Translations under genes and position numbers: made by a program
DNA from: Mariniflexile sp. AS56
GTDB taxonomy: Bacteria > Bacteroidota > Bacteroidia > Flavobacteriales > Flavobacteriaceae
Assembly (NCBI RefSeq): GCF_030552475.1
Contig: NZ_JAUPED010000005.1
Location: forward strand, 248,001 to 312,000
Direction: 5' to 3'
Length of the DNA stretch: 64,000 nucleotides
Shown here: positions 9,125-17,454 of the stretch, one piece after another
Numbering within the stretch: the first letter of the stretch is position 1
Layout: every line of letters starts with the position of its first letter
Notes under the pieces: model-generated
Databases searched by the model: none
The model's input: only the letters and a program-made list of their open reading frames with translations
What the model was told of the DNA's origin: nothing

Positions 9125-10030
9125 ATGATAGAAAATAACGATAAAAATCTGCAAAAAAATAACGCTGTAAGTTCTTTTGAAGAAACTAAAGTAGACGATG
9201 GTTTTTTAGTTTTGGTTTATAAAAATGATGGAAGCGAAACGCAAAGTGTTCTTAAAGAAATACATAGCGATTATATTCAATTTCATTTTTGCGTAAAAGG
9301 TTCTAGTAAATTTATGTTTAACGAGGGGCGTTATGTGCTTAATATTCTCGAAGAGAACTCGTTATTGTTGTACAACCCACAACGCGATTTACCTATAAAC
9401 TTGCAAGTTAGCCCACATTCTTGGATGGTTTCTGTGTTGATTTCTATTAAAAAATTTCACGGACTGTTCTCTCAAGAGGCCGATTATATTTCCTTTTTAA
9501 ATGAAGATAATAAGGATAAAAAATATTATAAAGATGGTAGTATAACACCGTCTATGGCTATTGTACTCAATCAGTTAATTAATTACAATTTGAATCAATC
9601 CATTAAAGATTTATACTTTAAAGGAAAGGCTTATGAGCTTTTAAGTTTGTATTTTAACCGAAGTGAAGATGCTAATATTGAGCAATGTCCGTTTTTGGTT
9701 GATGAAACTAATGTGATTAAAATTAGAAAAGCGAAAGATATTATTATTGCGCGTATGTCTGAGCCGCCAAGTTTGCAAGAATTGGCCGATGAGATTGGAC
9801 TGAATCTTAAAAAACTTAAAGAAGGTTTTAAACAAATTTATGGCGATTCTGTTTTTAGTTTTTTGTTCGATTATAAAATGGAAGTTGCCAGAAAGCTTTT
9901 AGAATCGGGTGAAAATAACGTCAATGAAGTAGGTTTAAAAGTAGGTTACAGTACGTCTAGCCATTTTATAGCAGCCTTTAAAAAGAAGTATGGCACAACG
10001 CCAAAAAAGTATTTGATGTCCTTATCGTGA
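9125..10030 (+). CDS. AraC-family transcriptional regulator divergent from hemA
   Basis: This 301-residue protein ends in an AraC-type DNA-binding domain (about residues 195-298) with two helix-turn-helix units. The second contains VNEVGLKVGYSTSSHFIAAFKKKYGTTPKKY, split here as the family pattern GY-x-S-x-SHF-x-x-x-FKK-x-x-G-x-TP. The N-terminal 180 residues form a ligand-binding or dimerisation region with a cupin-like look but no obvious heme ligand motif. The gene is divergent from the hemA operon and upstream of hemH/hemJ, so control of heme genes is a reasonable inference and is not shown. Its last codons are repeated downstream at 10594-10614. Confidence 0.9.
   Translation: MIENNDKNLQKNNAVSSFEETKVDDGFLVLVYKNDGSETQSVLKEIHSDYIQFHFCVKGSSKFMFNEGRYVLNILEENSLLLYNPQRDLPINLQVSPHSWMVSVLISIKKFHGLFSQEADYISFLNEDNKDKKYYKDGSITPSMAIVLNQLINYNLNQSIKDLYFKGKAYELLSLYFNRSEDANIEQCPFLVDETNVIKIRKAKDIIIARMSEPPSLQELADEIGLNLKKLKEGFKQIYGDSVFSFLFDYKMEVARKLLESGENNVNEVGLKVGYSTSSHFIAAFKKKYGTTPKKYLMSLS
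10004..10024 (+). repeat. Left copy of a 21-nt direct repeat flanking the toxin-antitoxin remnant
   Basis: The codons for KKYLMSL at the end of the AraC gene recur at 10594-10614 with 19 of 21 bases identical. The two copies bracket the antitoxin gene and broken toxin gene. Confidence 0.6.
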
Positions 10031-10080
10031 AATAAATAAATGGAACATTAATTGTATATTTGGTATAAAAGCGAACGGTT

Positions 10081-10320
10081 ATGACAACTTTAGATTTAAG
10101 AAAAAGTGTTTTAAAATATATTAATGAAGCAGATGAACGCCTTTTAAAATTAACGGAAGCGTTAGCAGATAGCTATCAAGAGGGAGCTCAAGAGGATTTC
10201 ATACTAAATGAGGCTGATTATACTATGCTAGATAAGCGTCGCGAGCTTCATTTAAAAGTGAAAAGCGAGTCTTATACTTGGGGGCAGGTAAAGGAACAGG
10301 CAAGAAACGCGGCCTGCTAA
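10081..10320 (+). CDS. Antitoxin-like small protein (addiction-module type)
   Basis: This 79-residue acidic protein resembles the short antitoxins paired with ParE/RelE toxins in Bacteroidota: a helical N-terminal half (DLRKSVLKYINEADERLL) and a toxin-binding tail with LDKRRELHLKVKSES-type sequence and YTWGQVKEQ. It is the first gene of a two-gene unit. Its stop TAA shares one base with the ATG of the broken toxin gene, the overlap expected of a toxin-antitoxin pair. The frame is intact. With the toxin inactivated it may be a solitary antitoxin. The family assignment rests on architecture and partner, so it is moderate. Confidence 0.65.
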   Translation: MTTLDLRKSVLKYINEADERLLKLTEALADSYQEGAQEDFILNEADYTMLDKRRELHLKVKSESYTWGQVKEQARNAAC

Positions 10321-10620
10321 TGACCTTCGTTTTAGAAATTAAAGAAGAAGCAACTGCTAAGATTGTAGAAGCCTATCTTTATTATAAAGCGAAACAAGAG
10401 GGGGTGGGCGAAGCGTTTTAATGCATTTAGATGCTTATTTCCATAGAATTAAAACCAACCCCAATCATTTTCCTCAAAGCCGTATTATGAAGCTTTTATT
10501 AAAAGATTTCCTTTTATGGTTATTTATGAAGTTGAAAATAAAAAAATAATCGTGTATTCTGTATTTAATACTTGGCAAAATCCAGTGAAGAACAAAAAAT
10601 ATTTAATGTCCTTAAATTAA
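10320..10620 (+). pseudogene. RelE/ParE-family toxin gene broken by two frameshifts
   Basis: Three reading frames must be joined to recover a typical ParE/RelE toxin of about 100 residues. The first frame from the ATG at 10320 gives MTFVLEIKEEATAKIVEAYL and continues to KQEGVGEAF, then stops at 10419. The second continues as HLDAYFHRIKTNPNHFPQSR. The third, from about 10483, gives YYEAFIKRFPFMVIYEVEN and ends with IIVYSVFNTWQNP, the classic toxin C-terminus. Each shift equals loss of one T, in the T-run at 10416-10419 and near 10483. The antitoxin lies directly upstream. The breaks could be real decay or homopolymer base-calling errors. Confidence 0.8.
10594..10614 (+). repeat. Right copy of the 21-nt direct repeat flanking the toxin-antitoxin remnant
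   Basis: This copy encodes KKYLMSL as the end of the broken toxin frame, matching the end of the AraC gene at 10004-10024. The spacing is 590 nt. Confidence 0.6.
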
Positions 10621-10624
10621 TTTC

Positions 10625-11347
10625 ATGAAAAATATCTTAATAGTATGTATTATCTTTTTAACGTTTTCTTGTAAAGCGACAGATGCGTCGAAGGGACCTG
10701 ATAAAGTGCTTGTTTTTACAAAAACAAGTGGTTTTCGTCATCAATCTATCGAAACAGGTGTAAAAACAGTTGAGGCCTTAGGGACGGAGAACAATTTTGA
10801 AATCACACATACGGAAGATGCCAGCTTGTTTACTGTCGAAAATTTAAAACAATACAAATTGGTTGTTTTTCTAAATACAACGGGTGATGTTTTGAATGAA
10901 AGTGAGGAGCAAGCCTTCGAAAGCTTCATTAAAAATGGTGGTAGTTTTATGGGAGTTCATTCAGCGACCGATACCGAGTATGAATGGCCATGGTTTGGGA
11001 AATTAGTAGGTGCTTATTTTTTAAATCATCCCAAACAAGCAACAGCGACTTTAAAGCGTGTAAATGATTCGCATCTGGCTACCAAACATTTGAAAAAAGA
11101 ATGGGTTCATTTTGATGAGTGGTATAATTTCAAGTCAATCAATCAAGATATTAATGTCTTGTTGAATTTGGATGAATCAACTTATGAAGGCGGAAAAAAT
11201 GGAGAGAATCACCCCATTGCTTGGTATCATGAATTTGATGGTGGTCGATCGTTCTACACAGGTTTAGGACATACCAACGAATCGTATGCCGAACCAGAAT
11301 TTAAACAACATCTTTTAGGCGGTATTTTATATTGTTTGAAGCGTTAA
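10625..11347 (+). CDS. ThuA-like domain lipoprotein
   Basis: This 240-residue protein begins with a lipoprotein signal peptide (MKNILIVCIIFLTFSC, lipobox FSC at about residue 16), so it is likely anchored in the periplasm or outer membrane. The rest is a ThuA-like domain (PF06283), a class-I-glutamine-amidotransferase-like fold. Visible marks are KVLVFTKTSGFRHQSI near residues 27-42, GGSFMGVHSATDTEYEWPW near 105, and a C-terminal WYHEFDGGRSFYTGLGHT. Such proteins are often linked to carbohydrate use, with no settled reaction. It follows the toxin remnant by 4 nt and is 24 nt before a small unknown gene. Confidence 0.88.
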   Translation: MKNILIVCIIFLTFSCKATDASKGPDKVLVFTKTSGFRHQSIETGVKTVEALGTENNFEITHTEDASLFTVENLKQYKLVVFLNTTGDVLNESEEQAFESFIKNGGSFMGVHSATDTEYEWPWFGKLVGAYFLNHPKQATATLKRVNDSHLATKHLKKEWVHFDEWYNFKSINQDINVLLNLDESTYEGGKNGENHPIAWYHEFDGGRSFYTGLGHTNESYAEPEFKQHLLGGILYCLKR

Positions 11348-11371
11348 TAGTCGAATTTAAAAAACGGAGCT

Positions 11372-11533
11372 ATGAAATATTTAACCCCAGAAATTGAAGC
11401 ATTGTCAAATAACACCAACACAAAATCGTTGGCGCGTTCTAGTACCTCTTGTGGTATTTTTCAAGATTGCGATTATAATGAAGAACGACCAAAATTATAT
11501 CATCAGCAAAAAATAGAAAAAAAGGAAGATTGA
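11372..11533 (+). CDS. Small unknown protein with Ser/Thr/Cys-rich centre (53 aa)
   Basis: I do not recognise this gene. A 53-residue frame starts at an ATG preceded by GGAGC at a plausible ribosome-binding distance. It reads MKYLTPEIEAL, then a polar stretch, then ARSSTSCGIFQDCDYN at residues 21-36 with two Cys, then a charged tail ending KKED. It follows the ThuA gene by 24 nt and precedes hemH by 61 nt, all on the same strand. A leader-like N-terminal part followed by a Ser/Thr/Cys segment recalls modified-peptide precursors, but no modification enzyme lies nearby. It may equally be an ordinary small cytoplasmic protein. Confidence 0.5.
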   Translation: MKYLTPEIEALSNNTNTKSLARSSTSCGIFQDCDYNEERPKLYHQQKIEKKED

Positions 11534-11594
11534 TATAAAACAGAGGGGTTTTGTTTTTAGAACGAAAAAACTCTGAGAAATAATAAAAGCGTAA

Positions 11595-12626
11595 ATGAAA
11601 AAAGGAATTTTACTAGTAAACCTTGGGTCTCCCGATAGCCCAACACCCAAAGACGTAAAAAAATATTTAGGCGAGTTTTTAATGGACGAACGTGTTATCG
11701 ATATTCCGTTAATTGCAAGAGCAGCACTTGTTAAAGGCATTATTTTAAAAACGCGCCCAAAACAATCGGCAGCAGCTTATAAAAAAATATGGTGGGAAGA
11801 TGGTTCACCGTTAATTGTGCTTTCAGAGCGATTACAAAAAAAACTACAAAAGCAGGTAAATGTACCGGTGGCTTTAGCGATGCGCTATGGCAGTTTAACG
11901 ATTAAAAAGGGGCTTCAGGAATTGGTAGATAAAGGTGTTGAAGAAGTGTTGCTCTTTCCGTTATACCCGCAGTTTGCCATGGCAACTACCGAAACTATTA
12001 CGGTTTTAGCTGAAGAACTTCGTCAGGAATTTTTTCCTAATTTGAAAATTGAATCGGTGCCTGCGTTTTATAATAAACCAGATTATATTGAGGTACTTTC
12101 AGATTCTGTAAAACGCCATTTAGAAAGCGTGAATTATGAGCACTTATTATTTTCATATCACGGTGTTCCTGAGCGTCACATTCGAAAAAGCGATATCACA
12201 AAATCGCATTGTAAAATAGATGGAAGTTGTTGTGCAACACCAAGTAAAGCGCATGAGTTTTGTTACCGCCATCAATGTATGGAGGTTACTAGATTGGTTG
12301 CTGAAAAATTGGAACTTCCAGAAGGGACTTATTCAACTTCCTTCCAGTCTCGTTTAGGTTTCGATCCTTGGTTGCAACCGTATACAGATAGAACGATTGA
12401 GCGTTTAGGGAAAAAAGGACTTAAAAGTATGGCTATTGTAACGCCTGCATTTGTGAGCGATTGTTTAGAAACTTTAGAAGAAATTGCCATGGAAGGTCAG
12501 GAGATATTTCATGAAATGGGAGGAAAAGACTTTACGACGGTGCCTTGTTTGAATGATGATGATGCTTGGGTAAATTTACTTTCAAAATGGGTTGACCGAT
12601 GGGAAGGGTCTAAAACAACAGCATAA
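11595..12626 (+). CDS. hemH: Ferrochelatase
   Basis: HemH inserts Fe2+ into protoporphyrin IX to make protoheme. The 343-residue protein has the N-terminal GILLVNLGSPDSPTPKDV, the catalytic-His region FSYHGVPERHIRKSD near residue 190, SFQSRLGFDPWLQPYTD near 250, and FVSDCLETLEEI near 290 with the conserved Glu. A Cys cluster around residues 210-235 (KSHCKIDGSCC and EFCYRHQC) is notable. Some bacterial ferrochelatases bind an iron-sulfur cluster through such Cys, which is only an inference here. Its TAA overlaps the MATE-exporter ATG by one base, so the two are probably translated together. Confidence 0.96.
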   Translation: MKKGILLVNLGSPDSPTPKDVKKYLGEFLMDERVIDIPLIARAALVKGIILKTRPKQSAAAYKKIWWEDGSPLIVLSERLQKKLQKQVNVPVALAMRYGSLTIKKGLQELVDKGVEEVLLFPLYPQFAMATTETITVLAEELRQEFFPNLKIESVPAFYNKPDYIEVLSDSVKRHLESVNYEHLLFSYHGVPERHIRKSDITKSHCKIDGSCCATPSKAHEFCYRHQCMEVTRLVAEKLELPEGTYSTSFQSRLGFDPWLQPYTDRTIERLGKKGLKSMAIVTPAFVSDCLETLEEIAMEGQEIFHEMGGKDFTTVPCLNDDDAWVNLLSKWVDRWEGSKTTA

Positions 12627-13978
12627 TGACTAAAGTTTCATCACAAGATTTAGGGTCGCAGCCTATTGGTAAAATTTTAATAAAGCAAGCGGTTCCTGCA
12701 TCTATTGGTATTTTGGTGATGTCGCTAAACATATTGGTGGACACCATTTTCGTGGGCCATTGGATAGGTTCTACGGCTATTGCTGCCATTAATGTGGTAT
12801 TACCTGTTTCCTTTTTTATCGCTGCTTTAGGAATGGCAATTGGTATTGGAGGTTCTTCTATTATATCGCGCGCTTTGGGAGCCGATAGTCCTGTGAAAGC
12901 CCTTAAAACCTTTGGTAATCAAATTACGTTAACTTTATTACTCACCGTTACTTTGGTGGTTGTAGGTTTGCTGTATTCAGATGCTATTATTTTATCCTTT
13001 GGAGGGAAAGGCGCTATTTTCGAACCAGCTAAAATTTACTATACCATCGTGTTGTATGGTGTGCCGTTTTTGGCATTGAGCATGATGGGGAATACGGTAA
13101 TTAGGGCGGAAGGGAAGCCTAAATTTGCCATGTATGCGATGATGCTTCCTTCTGTTAGTAATCTGCTTTTAGACTATATTTTCATCAATGTATTGGGTTA
13201 TGGTATGGAAGGAGCTGCATGGGCAACGTCTATTTCATACACCATCTGTTTCATATTTATTCTTTGGTTTTTTCTGTCTAAAAATTCAGAATTAAAAATA
13301 AAATTACCTCATTTAAGGTTAGACCGATCTATAGTTTCCGAAATAGGCTCTTTAGGTTTTGTAACACTGGCAAGGCAAGCAGTGGTGAGTATCACCTATT
13401 TATTTATGAATAATATTTTATTCGATTTAGGTGGTGAAACGTCAGTAACCGCCTATGCAATTGTGGGGCGCATGCTTATGTTTGCCATGTTTCCTGTATT
13501 GGGTATTACGCAAGGTTTTTTGCCTATTGCAGGTTTTAATTATGGGGCGAAAAATTACGATAGGGTGCGGCAAAGTATCAATACGGCTATTAAGTATGCA
13601 GCGATATTATCGACGTGTATTTTTATCGTTTTAATGGTTTTTCCTGAAGCTATTACGCGCATGTTTACAACCAATTTAGAAGTGATTGCACAAACCCCAA
13701 ACGATATGCGTTGGGTATTTGCTGCCACTCCTATAATTGCCATCCAGCTTATTGGTGCGGCGTATTTTCAATCTATCGGGAAAGCAATTCCTGCCTTGTT
13801 ATTAACTTTAACGCGTCAAGGGTTTTTCTTTATTCCGTTAATATTAATATTGCCACAATTTTATGGCGAATTGGGTGTGTGGATTTCTTTTCCTATTTCC
13901 GATGTGCTTTCAACCATAGTCACCGCTTATTTTTTAAATAGAGAAGTCAAGACTAATTTAATTAATAAAACCGTTTAG
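12626..13978 (+). CDS. MATE-family multidrug/Na+-type exporter
   Basis: This is a 450-residue inner-membrane protein with about 12 transmembrane segments in two homologous halves, as in MATE (MatE, PF01554) exporters. Typical sequence includes AVPASIGILVMSLNILVDTIFVGHWIG near the start, GLGMAIGIGGSS-like sequence at about residues 70-80, and GRMLMFAMFPVLGITQGFLPIAGFNYGA near 285-312. It overlaps hemH by one base and is 2 nt before hemJ, so it is locked between two heme genes. Drug or Na+ export is the family role. Export of a porphyrin or other heme-pathway intermediate is a speculation based only on position. Confidence 0.92.
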   Translation: MTKVSSQDLGSQPIGKILIKQAVPASIGILVMSLNILVDTIFVGHWIGSTAIAAINVVLPVSFFIAALGMAIGIGGSSIISRALGADSPVKALKTFGNQITLTLLLTVTLVVVGLLYSDAIILSFGGKGAIFEPAKIYYTIVLYGVPFLALSMMGNTVIRAEGKPKFAMYAMMLPSVSNLLLDYIFINVLGYGMEGAAWATSISYTICFIFILWFFLSKNSELKIKLPHLRLDRSIVSEIGSLGFVTLARQAVVSITYLFMNNILFDLGGETSVTAYAIVGRMLMFAMFPVLGITQGFLPIAGFNYGAKNYDRVRQSINTAIKYAAILSTCIFIVLMVFPEAITRMFTTNLEVIAQTPNDMRWVFAATPIIAIQLIGAAYFQSIGKAIPALLLTLTRQGFFFIPLILILPQFYGELGVWISFPISDVLSTIVTAYFLNREVKTNLINKTV

Positions 13979-13980
13979 CT

Positions 13981-14529
13981 ATGGCGTATTACTACTATAT
14001 AAAATCGTTTCATCTTATTTTTGTGATTACGTGGTTTGCAGGTTTGTTTTACATTCCTAGACTTTTTGTGTATCAAATTGAAGCCTTCCATAAACCATCA
14101 CCCGATAAAGAAATTTTAGGGCAGCAATTAAAATTGATGGCAAAACGTTTGTGGTTTATCATTACTTGGCCATCGGCCATTTTAGCGGTTTTATTTGCTG
14201 TTTGGTTGCTTGTTTTACAACCGTCTTGGTTGGAGCAACCGTGGATGCATGTTAAACTGGTATTCGTTTTCCTGCTCATCATCTACCATTTAAAAACCCA
14301 CCAATATTTTAATCAATTACAAAACGATGTGGTAAAACATACCTCCAGTTTTATGCGTATTTGGAACGAGGGCGCTACCTTTATTCTATTCGCAGTGGTG
14401 TTTTTGGTTGTTCTGAAAAGTGCTATTAATTGGGTTTGGGGTGTTGTTGGTATTTTTGTTTTAGGCGTTTTATTGATGTTGGGTTTTAAAGTTTATAAAA
14501 ACATTCGTAATAGAAATCCAGACGCTTAA
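13981..14529 (+). CDS. hemJ: Protoporphyrinogen IX oxidase, HemJ type
   Basis: HemJ oxidises protoporphyrinogen IX to protoporphyrin IX in the membrane. The 182-residue protein has four predicted membrane segments and the family signature KSFHLIFVITWFAGLFYIPRLFVY at the start, given here as K8-F10-H11 then WFAG and PRLFVY. H11 matches the conserved His. KTHQYFNQLQND near residue 105 is also typical. With hemH two genes upstream, it supplies the last two steps of heme synthesis. It is the last gene of the plus-strand run. No clear terminator follows in the 200-nt gap. Confidence 0.88.
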   Translation: MAYYYYIKSFHLIFVITWFAGLFYIPRLFVYQIEAFHKPSPDKEILGQQLKLMAKRLWFIITWPSAILAVLFAVWLLVLQPSWLEQPWMHVKLVFVFLLIIYHLKTHQYFNQLQNDVVKHTSSFMRIWNEGATFILFAVVFLVVLKSAINWVWGVVGIFVLGVLLMLGFKVYKNIRNRNPDA

Positions 14530-14730
14530 TTAAAACTCTAATTTTAAGAACTGCTACTTGTAATTTGATATTTCTTTTTTTGGTTTTATCACTTGGTGTT
14601 TTTTGGATTGATTATTGCTATATTTAAAGCATCATTCATTGAAATGAAACAGTATTAACGAGTTCTTGATACGCAATAGAATGACTATATGGAAGCTACA
14701 TGTGACCTATAAAAACATTAAAATAAGCAC

Positions 14731-16191
14731 GTGAAACTTAAAAAACTCTCCTTACGAACCCGTATTTTTTTAGCCATGATTCTTTTAGTATTAATGGCAT
14801 CGGTACTTATTTCCATAGTTGCTATTTATCAATATAAAGAGCAAAGTAAAGACTATCATGAAGAGCGTTTAGAACGTAAAGAAGAGAGTATTCAAACACA
14901 TTTAAAACGCGTTTTAAACGGAAGGCAAAATACTTGGGAAGTAAGTACAGAAAACATTCCAATTATTTTTAAAGATGAGGTTTATAATATTGCGGATATT
15001 CATAAACTTCAAATTAATTTATACGATTTAGAAGGGTCTTTATTAATTTCATCCAAAGCAGGTTTACACAGTAGTGCTGCTGATCAATGTTTAAATGCTG
15101 AAACTTTAAATGCTATTTCGAATACGGCTTTACATAGGCACGTAGATAAACGTATCGAGAATGGAGAAACCTTTCAATCGTCGTATACCTATTTAGTAGA
15201 TCAAAAATCGAAATCTATTGCTATATTAAATCTTCCTTATTTAGAAAAGGACGATTTTTTAACCAAAGAACTGGAAGAGTTTTTAAAACGTATTGCGGTA
15301 GCCTTTATGTTTGTGTTGTTTATGGCTATTTCTATTGCATTTTTACTTTCTAAATACATTACAAAATCGTTAAAAACAATTAGTGATAAAATTAACACCA
15401 CCCGATTGGAAAAACGGAATCAAAAAATTGTGGTCGATGATACGAGTGAAGAGATTTCTACCTTGGTAAGTTCTTATAATAGCATGATTGATGAGCTTGA
15501 AGAAAGTGCCATCCAATTAGCGCGAAGCGAGCGAGAACAAGCTTGGAGAGAAATGGCCAAACAAGTGGCGCACGAAATTAAAAACCCGTTAACTCCCATG
15601 CGTTTAACGGTTCAAAACTTTCAAAGGAAGTTTAATCCAGAAGATGAAAATATTCATTCCAAATTAGATGAATACAGCAAAACGCTTATTCAACAAATAG
15701 ATACCATGAGTTCTATTGCATCGGCATTTTCAAACTTTGCCAAAATGCCTGCACAACAAAATGAAACCTTGAATGTGGTTAATATTGTGAGGCTTGCATT
15801 AGAAATTTTTAATGAAGATTACATCGATTTTTCCGCAGAAAAAGAAGAAATTATCGCTAAATTAGACCGTACGCAATTAATACGAGTGGTAACTAATTTG
15901 GTTAAAAATGCGACGCAAGCAATGCCAGAGCATAAGGCGCCTAAAATTAGTATTAACGTGTATACGCTTGATAACGAGGTGATTATTACGGTATCAGACA
16001 ATGGTTCAGGTATTTTGGAAGAAAATATGGATAAGGTTTTCGAACCAAAATTCACCACTAAAACCAGTGGCATGGGGCTTGGACTGGCTATGGTAAAGAA
16101 CATTGTAGAAACCTATAAAGGCTCCATAACATTTACATCAGAAAAAGATAATGGTACAGTGTTTAAGGTGTCTTTTCCTAAAGAATATTGA
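14731..16191 (+). CDS. NtrY-like membrane sensor histidine kinase
   Basis: This 486-residue two-component sensor is built as a membrane segment (about 11-31), a periplasmic sensor of 150 residues with no recognisable domain, a second membrane segment (188-207), HAMP (208-262), a His-phosphoacceptor domain with H281 in AHEIKNPLTPMRL, and an ATPase domain with the N box VTNLVKNATQAMPE, G1 VSDNGSGI and G2 GMGLGLAMVKNI. The sequence after H281 is NtrY-like. It starts with GTG at 14731, because an in-frame stop at 14719 rules out an earlier start. No response regulator is adjacent, so it is an orphan kinase. Confidence 0.93.
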   Translation: MKLKKLSLRTRIFLAMILLVLMASVLISIVAIYQYKEQSKDYHEERLERKEESIQTHLKRVLNGRQNTWEVSTENIPIIFKDEVYNIADIHKLQINLYDLEGSLLISSKAGLHSSAADQCLNAETLNAISNTALHRHVDKRIENGETFQSSYTYLVDQKSKSIAILNLPYLEKDDFLTKELEEFLKRIAVAFMFVLFMAISIAFLLSKYITKSLKTISDKINTTRLEKRNQKIVVDDTSEEISTLVSSYNSMIDELEESAIQLARSEREQAWREMAKQVAHEIKNPLTPMRLTVQNFQRKFNPEDENIHSKLDEYSKTLIQQIDTMSSIASAFSNFAKMPAQQNETLNVVNIVRLALEIFNEDYIDFSAEKEEIIAKLDRTQLIRVVTNLVKNATQAMPEHKAPKISINVYTLDNEVIITVSDNGSGILEENMDKVFEPKFTTKTSGMGLGLAMVKNIVETYKGSITFTSEKDNGTVFKVSFPKEY

Positions 16192-16232
16192 AGCCTAGAA
16201 AATAAAAATCTTATAAATTAAAACTTATAATA

Positions 16233-16655
16233 TTGAAAAATCTCATTACATTCATGCTTCTATGTTCTTGGTATAGTGTATGGGCGCAATCTGGAGTCTA
16301 TGTCTACGAACCTAAACATACAGACGGCACAAAATTGAAATGGACACTTAATTTGGAAGAAGACGGGACCTTTATATATCATTTTTTAAGAGATCTTTCG
16401 GTGGTTTCAAAAGCAAATACAGAAGAGAACATTTATGGAAAGGGAACTTGGTTGTATGAAGGTAATTCAGTTATTTTATTTTCTAAAGAAGCAGATAATT
16501 TGAATGGCGTATATACTTTAAATTTAAATAAATCGAAAGCAAGATATATAAAGAAGTCTCCTAGAGATACATCCAGTAAAATAGTTAAAACAGCATTACG
16601 GTTTTATGAATCTGAAACCTTTCATATAAAAGGTTTAGAATTATTTAAAGAATAA
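16233..16655 (+). CDS. Secreted protein of unknown function
   Basis: I do not recognise the family. The 140-residue product has a clean signal peptide (MKNLITFMLLCSWYSVWAQ, cut after AQ), which supports the TTG start at 16233. The mature part is small and beta-rich, with WTLNLEEDGTFIYHFL and GKGTWLYEGNSVILFS suggesting a lipocalin-like or single-sandwich fold. It sits between the histidine kinase (41 nt upstream) and the enoyl-CoA hydratase gene (16 nt downstream). An export role in the periplasm or cell surface is all that can be said. Confidence 0.7.
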   Translation: MKNLITFMLLCSWYSVWAQSGVYVYEPKHTDGTKLKWTLNLEEDGTFIYHFLRDLSVVSKANTEENIYGKGTWLYEGNSVILFSKEADNLNGVYTLNLNKSKARYIKKSPRDTSSKIVKTALRFYESETFHIKGLELFKE

Positions 16656-16671
16656 TAAAAATTAATAAAAA

Positions 16672-17454
16672 ATGAGTTACAATAATATTTTAGTAGAAGA
16701 AAATAACGGGATAACCACTATTACCATTAACCGTCCCAACAAGTTAAATGCTTTAAATAAGGAAACTATTGAAGAGTTACGTGAAGCATTTAAAGATGAA
16801 GAGGAAGATGAAGATACGAAAGTGATCATTCTAACAGGGAGTGGCGAAAAGGCTTTTGTTGCAGGTGCCGATATTAGTGAATTTGCCAATTTTAGCGTTA
16901 CCGAAGGTGCTAATTTGGCTGCAAAAGGACAAGAAATATTATTCGATTTTGTCGAAAATTTATCCAAACCAGTTATTGCAGCAGTAAATGGCTTTGCACT
17001 TGGTGGTGGTTTAGAGTTAGCTATGGCATGTCATTTTAGAGTGGCGAGCGATAATGCGAAAATGGGGCTTCCTGAGGTATCTCTGGGTGTTATTCCGGGT
17101 TATGGTGGTACACAACGTTTACCTCAATTAATTGGGAAAGGACGTGCCATGGAATTGATTATGACCGCGAGTATGATTGATGCGAACCAAGCTTTAAATT
17201 ACGGACTCGTAAACCATGTAGTGCCTCAAGAAAATTTGTTGCCTCTTTGTGAAAAGATAGCTAATAAAATAGCCAATAATTCGCTGGTTGCTATAGGGTC
17301 TGCTATTAAAGCTATTAATGCTAATTTTAAAGATGGTGTTAATGGGTTTGACGTGGAGATTCAAGAATTTGGAAACTGTTTTGGTACCGATGATTTTACC
17401 GAAGGCACCACTGCTTTTTTACAAAAAAGAAAGGCTGATTTTCCTGGGAAATAG
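16672..17454 (+). CDS. Enoyl-CoA hydratase/isomerase family protein (crotonase)
   Basis: This 260-residue cytoplasmic enzyme probably hydrates short-chain enoyl-CoA to 3-hydroxyacyl-CoA. The crotonase motifs are intact: AFVAGADISEF near 62-72 for the oxyanion hole, GFALGGGLELAMACHFR with the first catalytic Glu near 115, and GLPEVSLGVIPGYGGTQRLP with the second Glu near 135. Both glutamates needed for hydration are present, so it is more likely a hydratase than a decarboxylase or isomerase. No other beta-oxidation gene is adjacent. The exact acyl substrate cannot be read from the sequence. Confidence 0.93.
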   Translation: MSYNNILVEENNGITTITINRPNKLNALNKETIEELREAFKDEEEDEDTKVIILTGSGEKAFVAGADISEFANFSVTEGANLAAKGQEILFDFVENLSKPVIAAVNGFALGGGLELAMACHFRVASDNAKMGLPEVSLGVIPGYGGTQRLPQLIGKGRAMELIMTASMIDANQALNYGLVNHVVPQENLLPLCEKIANKIANNSLVAIGSAIKAINANFKDGVNGFDVEIQEFGNCFGTDDFTEGTTAFLQKRKADFPGK

